DNA of 31,234 nt from a virus. The notes below the pieces were generated by a model. It searched no databases and was not told where the DNA came from. It saw only the letters and a list, made by a program, of their open reading frames with translations. The stretch spans positions 1 through 31,234 of IMG/VR virus record IMGVR_UViG_3300021375_002956. One strand, 5' to 3'. A program made the position numbers and the translations under genes. Below are positions 24,607 through 29,971 of the stretch, in pieces; position 1 is the first letter of the stretch, and every line of letters begins with the position of its first letter.

Positions 24607-24623
24607 GTGAATAGGCTATTCAC
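24607..24623. repeat. 17-bp palindrome
   Basis: GTGAATAG-G-CTATTCAC is a perfect 8-bp inverted repeat around one base. As a protein-binding site it is operator-sized; as RNA it cannot form a normal loop. It is adjacent to the larger hairpin at 24567-24603. Confidence 0.45.
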
Positions 24624-24736
24624 CCATCGGAATGGACAAGCGTGAAACGACGTGCCTAGTTCAGCGGCGGATGCCGTGCCCCTTCCGGTGGCTGGGGCTA
24701 TCGAACAGGAAGCCACACGGCGCTATGCGGAGCGGT

Positions 24737-24976
24737 CTAGAACGCCGAGCGTAGGTCCATAATCTCACGAACGGGGATTGAACCGTCAATGTGAGGCGCT
24801 CTTCCGTAGCCTTTTTGGCCGCGGCCGGTCGTGGCCTTGAGGTTCATCCAATGAATATCAAGACCGACATTGCGATACAGGTAGAAGTGAACGCGGCAAA
24901 ATGCCTCTGGCCGATCGTCACATTCATTCTCTACTTCTGGTCGTAAGGATGGGGGTGGGCTTGGGCCCGCCCTCAT
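24737..24976 (-). CDS. Small hypothetical protein after the large terminase
   Basis: A 79-residue frame beginning 4 bases after the terminase stop (TGAGCGAATG). No Shine-Dalgarno is present, so translation would depend on re-initiation. The first 20 residues are Pro/Arg/Glu-rich and may not be translated. From about residue 25 the sequence looks like a compact domain with R-V-H-F-Y-L-Y-R-N, H-W-M-N-L-K and a Gly/Arg-rich loop. No family is recognised. It could be a portal-leader or packaging accessory protein. Confidence 0.5.
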   Translation of the reverse strand: MRAGPSPPPSLRPEVENECDDRPEAFCRVHFYLYRNVGLDIHWMNLKATTGRGQKGYGRAPHIDGSIPVREIMDLRSAF

Positions 24977-24980
24977 TCGC

Positions 24981-26414
24981 TCAGCGTAGTCGTTTGTATC
25001 GGTATGCGCCGCCGCCTGTCGGCTCGGGCTTTTTCTCTTGGTTCAAGTCCAGCAGTTCAGTAATGCCCCAAACTACGGCGTCCATACGGTCAGGCGACTT
25101 TTTACGACTTGCGGGACTACCCCAATCGCACATTTGCATCTCTAGTTCTTTCAGCTTGCCAACATGATGAACAACGCCGCGCTCATACTGCGCTGCTACT
25201 GGCTCAGCACGGGAAGTCTTGTTACCCGTCGTGGAGTTCGCATTGACGAACTTCAAGGGTAGATGGGGACTATGCTGAATGATGGTCGATTCCAACCAAC
25301 GTCCACCAGCGTTATCTTCCAAGATGACACGGCTTGCACCCCATTTTCGATATGCCTCAGCAACGACATCGCAGACATGGATCGGGGAGCCATGGCAGCT
25401 ATAATCGGCCAGCACATAAACCTGAGCGTCGGCACCTGAACCTGATACAGCCTGTACGGTAATGCCGTGAAGATCGTTTTTGACATCACCTTTGGTGGCA
25501 GGGTCAACAGCAATCGTAAGTCGGTCTAATTTAATGTCGCGTTCTGCCAACATAGCCAGAACGTCCTCAGGGGTCTTAACTGCATCAGGTTTAGGTTCGC
25601 GATGGCTGTTAAACATAGCCTCAACAAACAGCGCATTGCTGTTCTCGTCCGACCATTCACCTTCTAGATATCGACGACGATCACTAGCGCCCATCGCCTC
25701 CATACCTTCGATGTAGTCTTCGGACAGGTTATCAGAGTTCGCAATGGTGCGGAGTTTCTGAGATACCCATTGATGCTCACGCGGCATTGCATCGCCGTCG
25801 CTAGGATTGATGTGCAGCTTGAACGCTTTGTATTCCCAGTCGCTGTAGAAGCGCGGATTGCAGTCGAAGAACATCTTGTTCTTGAGTTGCTTTCCATCTT
25901 CCGTCTGCGCCTTCTTTCGAAGTCGCGTCATTAGTGTGGAAACCTGACTGTAGCCAAGTCCGTCCTCATTGCACTCGTTGAGCCACACTGTGTTAAATTC
26001 GTCACCAAGGACTTTCGAGGTTCGGTTTTCATCAAGGCCATTGAAGTAGATTTCACTACCATTGGGCAGAGTGACAATCATCTTGGAATAGCTAATGCCG
26101 TTCTTGGCTTCGATCTGTTCGCGCAGGCCCGGAAAGCCCTGATCGAGCACTTCGAAAAGTGTCTTGTTGAAAAGGGTCTGCTCACACGAGTTTCTGGTTA
26201 GGCGGTAGATCGCATGACGAGTGTTTCGTGCGCGATAGGCACGGAGCAACACAATGAACATGATAAGCCAGCTTTTGCCGGAACCACCACCACCGTAAAA
26301 CAGGTGGAACTTGTTGCCCGCTGTAGTGGCAAGGCGATAAGCCTCCCACTGATCTTCGTTAAATCCCTCGAAATTGGGCTTTATGCCTTTTAATTGCTTT
26401 TCTTCTCCTGCCAT
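24981..26414 (-). CDS. terL: Terminase large subunit
   Basis: A 477-residue packaging motor. Walker A G-G-G-G-S-G-K-S lies at residues 41-48. The Walker B region near residue 150 reads V-W-L-N-E-C, with Asn where Asp is usual. The nuclease half carries the expected acidic residues: D in A-V-D-P-A-T (about 300), E/D in I-L-E-D-N-A-G-G (about 370) and D in K-S-P-D-R-M-D-A-V (about 450). An in-frame TAA immediately upstream forces the ATG at 26414. It has no Shine-Dalgarno at normal distance (AAGGAGA is 26 bases away) but has a TAAATA box 4 nt upstream. Packaging partners are the small subunit at 28359-28877 and the HNH nuclease at 29364-29870. Confidence 0.93.
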   Translation of the reverse strand: MAGEEKQLKGIKPNFEGFNEDQWEAYRLATTAGNKFHLFYGGGGSGKSWLIMFIVLLRAYRARNTRHAIYRLTRNSCEQTLFNKTLFEVLDQGFPGLREQIEAKNGISYSKMIVTLPNGSEIYFNGLDENRTSKVLGDEFNTVWLNECNEDGLGYSQVSTLMTRLRKKAQTEDGKQLKNKMFFDCNPRFYSDWEYKAFKLHINPSDGDAMPREHQWVSQKLRTIANSDNLSEDYIEGMEAMGASDRRRYLEGEWSDENSNALFVEAMFNSHREPKPDAVKTPEDVLAMLAERDIKLDRLTIAVDPATKGDVKNDLHGITVQAVSGSGADAQVYVLADYSCHGSPIHVCDVVAEAYRKWGASRVILEDNAGGRWLESTIIQHSPHLPLKFVNANSTTGNKTSRAEPVAAQYERGVVHHVGKLKELEMQMCDWGSPASRKKSPDRMDAVVWGITELLDLNQEKKPEPTGGGAYRYKRLR

Positions 26415-26418
26415 CCAT

Positions 26419-26424
26419 TATTTA
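26419..26424 (-). promoter_or_regulatory. TAAATA box 11 (large terminase, leaderless spacing)
   Basis: Minus-strand TAAATA preceded by C, 4 nt before the ATG at 26414. The arms CCATT/AATGG flank it. An AAGGAGA further upstream (26441-26447) has no start codon at the right distance. Confidence 0.55.
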
Positions 26425-26452
26425 GAGAATGGCAATCAAATCTCCTTAAAGG

Positions 26453-26481
26453 ATGACGCGGCTATTGCGCGGCATTATAGT
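26453..26481 (+). promoter_or_regulatory. Sigma70-like promoter of the secreted-protein gene
   Basis: ATGACG (26453-26458) and TATAGT (26476-26481) are 17 bp apart, matching TTGACA and TATAAT at 4 and 5 of 6 bases. The start codon follows about 29 bases after the -10 box. Confidence 0.5.
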
Positions 26482-26509
26482 CGCGATCCATAGCAACAGG
26501 GAGTAAGTC

Positions 26510-27013
26510 GTGAAGAAAGTAATAATGGCCGTTTTGGCACTGGGTGTTTCGGCTCCGGCATTTGCAGCGCCAGTTTGGAACAACATCGAATTCGGCATGA
26601 CACGCGCACAGGTCGAGGCACTGTATCCAAGGGGCAAGGGCGTAAGCTATCAGCCCAAGAACATCGAACTTAGCGATATCAAGATCACGGAGAAATGCGA
26701 CGCGGAGGTCAATATCCGCTTCGATGATGCCGGGCTGGTGCGCGAGGTCATGATCGCAGGCAACCCAAGCATGGGCGGTCGTTGCTCGAATGATGTCCTG
26801 ACGGCTTTGTCGGCAAAATACGGCCAGCCCGCAAACTGGGACAGCAGCGCAGGTTCAATTCTCGCTCGTCAGGGTAAGGTCGCAATGTGGCCGCGAGCCG
26901 ATGGTGTGGCAATGCGTTTCAAGAAATTCGAGAATGGCGCTTTCGGCGGTGGCGGTCTGGGCAAGTCCAGTTGGGAACTCAGCTATACGAAGGCTGACGC
27001 GATCTCGCTATAA
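26510..27013 (+). CDS. Secreted (periplasmic) protein, moron candidate
   Basis: A 167-residue protein with a clear Sec signal peptide: Lys2-Lys3, a hydrophobic core and A-F-A before the likely cut at residue 19/20. The mature part has two cysteines (about 63 and 92) that can form one disulfide, the phrase F-G-M-T-R-A-Q-V-E-A-L-Y-P at about 28-40 and a Gly-rich stretch near 145-152. The GTG at 26510 has GGGAG 8 bases upstream. It has its own promoter-like site and a strong terminator and lies opposite to the late genes between the two terminase genes, which is the textbook form of a moron. The target is unknown; it may alter the lysogen's envelope or be host-derived. Confidence 0.75.
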   Translation: MKKVIMAVLALGVSAPAFAAPVWNNIEFGMTRAQVEALYPRGKGVSYQPKNIELSDIKITEKCDAEVNIRFDDAGLVREVMIAGNPSMGGRCSNDVLTALSAKYGQPANWDSSAGSILARQGKVAMWPRADGVAMRFKKFENGAFGGGGLGKSSWELSYTKADAISL

Positions 27014-27037
27014 GGCGTCCACTAATAGTGGAGCAGG

Positions 27038-27063
27038 AGGGCAGGGGTTTTCCTGCCCTTTTT
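27038..27063 (+). terminator. Rho-independent terminator
   Basis: Stem AGGGCAGG/CCTGCCCT (8 bp), loop GGTTTT, followed by TTTTT. It ends the secreted-protein gene. A smaller hairpin TCCACT/AGTGGA lies just before it (27018-27032). Confidence 0.85.
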
Positions 27064-27068
27064 GCTGA

Positions 27069-27407
27069 CTATAATCGCTGATTTTCGGTGCCTAGTATTT
27101 CATGAAGGCGCAGCAGGAACAAAAAATAAGCGAGAAAGGCGAGAAAGCTCAGCAGAATCCAGAACGAAGGTGGCTTGATTGCTGCAATGGCGCTCGATGC
27201 AGCCTTGAAGGCATCAGGTTGGATGAACGGACTCAAAGCTCCAAATGCCTCAGTTACAGCGAGCGACCAAACCTGAACGCAAAGCATTGCAACGGTCGCG
27301 ATGCAAGTTAATGGCCAAAAAATGCGCTTGAAACCAGCCGGGTGATTGTAGGCGATCCACGCGAAAGGGCTTCCGACTGCGATAACAACGCCAATTATTT
27401 CTACCAT
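27069..27407 (-). CDS. Three-helix membrane protein of unknown function
   Basis: A 112-residue protein with hydrophobic helices at about residues 4-20, 30-52 and 82-99, a basic N-K-R type loop after the first and a charged C-terminal tail. The ATG at 27407 has only a weak CAGGGA upstream. It lies inside the accessory island between the terminase genes, running leftward, with no TAAATA box. Small membrane proteins in such islands often act in superinfection exclusion; that is a guess here. No holin-like context is present. Confidence 0.55.
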   Translation of the reverse strand: MVEIIGVVIAVGSPFAWIAYNHPAGFKRIFWPLTCIATVAMLCVQVWSLAVTEAFGALSPFIQPDAFKAASSAIAAIKPPSFWILLSFLAFLAYFLFLLRLHEILGTENQRL

Positions 27408-27816
27408 TGAACTGTCCCTGCCTCTGCGCTCAATATCATGCGCTACCGCAGGAGAGCATTTTTGGAAAGGTGGAGAAAAAATCTCAGGTCAGCAGGAGGG
27501 GTTTTCGAGAGGTAGAAAATAGTCCGCTAGTCCCACACCCGGTCCTAGCCCTCCATAGGGGTATATACAGCCCCTCCGATTCCTCCTGTCACTGATGCCC
27601 GTCGAGCATCACTCGCTCCCGACATGGCGATCCGGCACTCCGACTGTCCCTCACTTCTAGTGGCGCTCATTGGGCGTCTAAGGGGACGATCATGCCCATG
27701 CGTTGTAACGACTGGGTAGTCCCTGCCATTACGTCACACGGCCTGTCACAAATAGGTTGATCCATAGGGAATGTGACAACATCGCAAGCGGGTCTTAAAC
27801 CCTAAGGTGACACACC
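27408..27816. other. Accessory-island gap with several inverted repeats
   Basis: About 0.4 kb without a convincing gene. It contains AGGGG-TATATACAG-CCCCT (27557-27575), TGATGC/GCATCA (27593-27611), a C/T-rich stretch (27530-27660) and the TGTCACA/TGTGACA pair described separately. It could include a recombination site for the adjacent recombinase or a packaging site, since it lies between the terminase genes. Confidence 0.45.
27744..27778. repeat. TGTCACA/TGTGACA inverted repeat, candidate recombinase site
   Basis: Perfect 7-bp arms at 27744-27750 and 27772-27778 with 21 bp between them. The 35-bp size fits a site bound by a serine-recombinase dimer. Related half-sites appear at 27587-27592 (TGTCAC) and 27807-27812 (GTGACA). 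The right arm overlaps a possible -35 (GTGACA) for the recombinase gene, so autoregulation is plausible. Confidence 0.45.
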
Positions 27817-28362
27817 ATGCTTGTTGGCTATGCCCGCGTATCAACTACTGACCAAGACCTGACAGTGCAGCTTGAACGGCTATCGCAGGCCGGATGCGAG
27901 AAAGTCTTTGCAGAGAAACAGTCCGGCACAACGGCTGACCGTGATGAGTTGCAGCGCTGCATAGAGTTCGTGCGTGAGGGCGATGTCCTACTCGTCACAC
28001 GGCTTGACCGCTTTGCTCGGTCGATGGTCGATCTCCACAGCCTTATCCACAGACTTATCCACAAGGGCGTCGGCTTCCGCTGCATAGATCAGGCCGGTGT
28101 CAATACCACTACATCGCACGGCAAGCTGATGCTGGGCATCCTTGGCAGCGTGGCTGAGTTTGAGACGGACCTACGCAGAGAGCGTCAACGAGAGGGGATC
28201 GCTAAGGCCAAAGCGCAGGGCGCATATAAGGGCGGGAAAGCGCGCATTGACGCTCAGAGGGTAAATGAGATGCTGGCTGATGGCGCGAACCCCAGCGCTG
28301 TAGCGAGAGCGCTGGGGATCAGTAGGCAATCGGTTTATCGGCTCATGCAGCCCAGCGGTTAA
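27817..28362 (+). CDS. Serine recombinase (resolvase/invertase family)
   Basis: A 181-residue small serine recombinase. The catalytic set is intact: R7, S9 (Y-A-R-V-S), R42, D64, R65 and R68 (R-L-D-R-F-A-R-S). The long E helix follows, and a C-terminal helix-turn-helix lies at about 155-177 (A-N-P-S-A-V-A-R-A-L-G-I-S-R-Q-S-V-Y-R). Length matches Tn3 resolvases and Hin/Gin invertases. The ATG at 27817 has AAGG 9 bases upstream. No transposase or invertible segment is visible, so resolution of phage or plasmid multimers, or a relic of an inserted element, are both possible. Its stop shares TTAA with the converging small terminase gene. Confidence 0.9.
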   Translation: MLVGYARVSTTDQDLTVQLERLSQAGCEKVFAEKQSGTTADRDELQRCIEFVREGDVLLVTRLDRFARSMVDLHSLIHRLIHKGVGFRCIDQAGVNTTTSHGKLMLGILGSVAEFETDLRRERQREGIAKAKAQGAYKGGKARIDAQRVNEMLADGANPSAVARALGISRQSVYRLMQPSG

Positions 28363-28877
28363 ACGCCGTCACCACCTGGCCCTTCGATGATCTGCATGTC
28401 GATGATGACGGGTTCGTGGTGGATAACGTCAATCTGCTGCTTTTCTGCAAAGCGACGGTTTAGCTTGCCCAGCCTGTAACGCAGATGCCCAACGCGGGCT
28501 TCGTCGCGCTTAAAATCGCCTGTGCTGCCGATGCCGCCGCACAAGATGCTGTCAGCCATGTCGTCCATCGTACGCGCATGGAACTGGTATGCCACATCCA
28601 CCATCGACAATAGTTCAGGGTCTTCTCGCTGCCAGCGGTTGAATGTGCTGTAACCGGGTAGGTGATCGTCCTGACATATGTTGATCAGGGATTCCCCATT
28701 CGCAATGCGGTCTAGGATTTCCTCAACAACTTCATCCGTGCGCTTCGTGGGCTGACCGGCTCGTGGCCGTGTCGCTGCCTTTACAGCTTGTGCGACAGGG
28801 TGCGCCAATGCCTGCTGTTGCTGCACTACGGTTGCGAGGCCAGTATTAGGGTGTGATTGCTTGGTATTTTTCGCCAT
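28359..28877 (-). CDS. terS: Terminase small subunit
   Basis: A 172-residue DNA-recognition subunit of the packaging enzyme. Residues 38-100 match the helix-turn-helix part of small terminases: R-x-G-Q-P-T-K-R-T-D-E-V, then I-L-D-R-I-A-N-G-E-S-L-x-x-I-C, then Y-S-T-F-N-R-W. A helical oligomerisation region follows, with R-D-E-A-R-V-G-H-L-R-Y-R-L-G-K-L at about 126-141. It is separated from the large subunit by about 1.9 kb of accessory DNA, whereas the two are usually adjacent. The ATG at 28877 has no proper Shine-Dalgarno and a TAAATA box 5 nt upstream. Confidence 0.85.
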   Translation of the reverse strand: MAKNTKQSHPNTGLATVVQQQQALAHPVAQAVKAATRPRAGQPTKRTDEVVEEILDRIANGESLINICQDDHLPGYSTFNRWQREDPELLSMVDVAYQFHARTMDDMADSILCGGIGSTGDFKRDEARVGHLRYRLGKLNRRFAEKQQIDVIHHEPVIIDMQIIEGPGGDGV

Positions 28878-28882
28878 GCACC

Positions 28883-28888
28883 TATTTA
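28883..28888 (-). promoter_or_regulatory. TAAATA box 12 (small terminase, leaderless spacing)
   Basis: Minus-strand TAAATA preceded by A. Its TAA is also the stop codon of the Ntn hydrolase gene. Exactly 5 nt separate it from the ATG at 28877. Confidence 0.55.
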
Positions 28889-29344
28889 TGGCTTTGGCGT
28901 GTCGGACTTATCTTTAGCTTTAACCGTGACTGACCTGATCGTGCCGCTAGACCAGACGTCACGCTTACAAGCTGCCTTAACTGCCTCTTTTGGAGTTGCG
29001 CCTAAATCCATTGCGGTTATCGCGTATTGCATTCCTGAACCTGTCGTATATGGGGCTGGCATCTTCATTGTTCTTAGTAAATGGTCGAACACTAGAACGG
29101 TCTTGCTCCCATCAATCACTACTGCTGAGAAGTCCTCACTTAACGTGGGTAGTTCATCTAAGTTCATGCCATTATCGGGCCACCACTGGAACTGAAAGCC
29201 ACTTGCTAGGCATCCTGCAAACCCGAACGCTCTTCCGTCTTTTAATCGGAATACATTCTTGGCGTTCGTATCCTCGATTGTATCGCCGCATGTTACCTGT
29301 CCATCTGCCGCGATAGTCGTTCCGTCTGTTGCAAGTGTCGTCAT
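28886..29344 (-). CDS. HslV-like Ntn hydrolase (proteasome-type peptidase)
   Basis: A 152-residue protein closely patterned on bacterial HslV. Thr2 would become the N-terminal nucleophile after removal of Met1. I-A-A-D-G-Q-V-T-x-G-x-T lies at 11-22, N-A-K-x-V-x-R-L at 27-34 with Lys29 as the likely catalytic lysine, G-F-A-G at 41-44 and G-S-G at 102-104, followed by a helix with A-x-x-A-x-x-L-G-A. No HslU-type ATPase is in the window. The ATG at 29344 has AAGGAG 11 bases upstream, partly within a GGAG-AAAA-CTCC hairpin. It is adjacent to HNH and small terminase genes, so a role in head maturation or host take-over is inferred. Confidence 0.8.
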   Translation of the reverse strand: MTTLATDGTTIAADGQVTCGDTIEDTNAKNVFRLKDGRAFGFAGCLASGFQFQWWPDNGMNLDELPTLSEDFSAVVIDGSKTVLVFDHLLRTMKMPAPYTTGSGMQYAITAMDLGATPKEAVKAACKRDVWSSGTIRSVTVKAKDKSDTPKP

Positions 29345-29363
29345 GGGAGTTTTCTCCTTCTTG

Positions 29364-29870
29364 TTATCTGCCTAGTCGCTTTGCCAGCAGTCGCATCTTT
29401 TGGGCTATCTCGCTGCAATCTGTCTCGCGTTCGACAGTTGAGTGGTGCCGGTTGCAATTGCATGATTTGCAGCTTGTAACGAGATTGTCAGACGAGTTAT
29501 CGGTGCGGTCCCAATCTACATGATCGACTTCAACCTGCTTCCATGTCAGTGCTTTGTTGCACCAATGGCATGCTTGATCGCCTGAGCCATATTTGTCGTA
29601 AGCAAGCAGGCGATGTTCTGTGATTAAGCCGTTGACGCTCGATAGAGGATGGTCAGGCGCATAGCCGACGCGGTATCCGTTTCTATCAACGCTGTATTTG
29701 TTCGGGACTACGATAGGCTCTTTTAGGCCCGCAAGCACTCGATCCCTGCGTTGCTGTGTGACATATCGGGCATGACAGGCATGGCACCTTGGCTTCGTCC
29801 TGAGTGATCGGATGCCGAGATTGTTGCATCCCTCGGTTGTGCATGTGCTGTAGGTTCGTGGTGCTTTCAT
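29364..29870 (-). CDS. HNH endonuclease of the packaging module
   Basis: A 168-residue zinc-dependent nuclease. Cys10, Cys15, Cys29 and Cys32 could hold a first zinc ribbon. The HNH core has C101-x2-C104, D116-H117, N129 and C134-x2-C137 with nearby His142-His143. Such nucleases beside terminase genes take part in cos cleavage and packaging in HK97-type phages; homing is the other option. The ATG at 29870 lacks a Shine-Dalgarno but has a one-mismatch box TAACTA (29875-29880) 4 nt upstream, the same spacing as for the large terminase gene. Confidence 0.85.
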   Translation of the reverse strand: MKAPRTYSTCTTEGCNNLGIRSLRTKPRCHACHARYVTQQRRDRVLAGLKEPIVVPNKYSVDRNGYRVGYAPDHPLSSVNGLITEHRLLAYDKYGSGDQACHWCNKALTWKQVEVDHVDWDRTDNSSDNLVTSCKSCNCNRHHSTVERETDCSEIAQKMRLLAKRLGR

Positions 29871-29971
29871 CCAGTAGTTAGCTGGAGGGAAACCGGGCGT
29901 TAAGGGCTTAGTTTGCTATTGTAGCCGCGAGAGAAATTCAACAAGGAATCAACCTGATGAACGCTCTATGT
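29871..29971 (-). promoter_or_regulatory. Gap with possible sigma70 -10 and a degenerate TAAATA box
   Basis: On the minus strand TACAAT (29918-29923) resembles a -10 element, with CTTGTT 16 bp upstream as a weak -35. TAACTA (29875-29880) is a one-base variant of the late box directly before the HNH start codon. No gene is seen here. Confidence 0.35.

Larger units (their letters stand above)
24455..24736 (-). other. Structured gap upstream of the portal gene
   Basis: No protein gene is visible in these 282 bases. On the minus strand, in order: a 17-bp palindrome (24607-24623), a large hairpin (24567-24603), the TAAATA box (24531-24536) and a small hairpin GCGTC-CGT-GACGC (near 24486-24498) in the portal leader. 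A T-arm-like TTCGATAGCCCC near 24706 does not extend into a tRNA cloverleaf. Confidence 0.5.

Noticed and set aside
24640-24736. tRNA-like TTCGATAGCCCC on the minus strand
   Set aside because: No acceptor stem, anticodon arm or CCA region could be fitted around it.
27407-27595. 62-codon plus-strand frame in the island gap
   Set aside because: It needs a TTG start without a Shine-Dalgarno and shows no protein-like pattern.
2943-28888. TAAATA boxes as ordinary host sigma70 -10 elements
   Set aside because: The upstream 15-20 bp show no recurring TTGACA-like element at the boxes checked, including those for capsid and tail tube.
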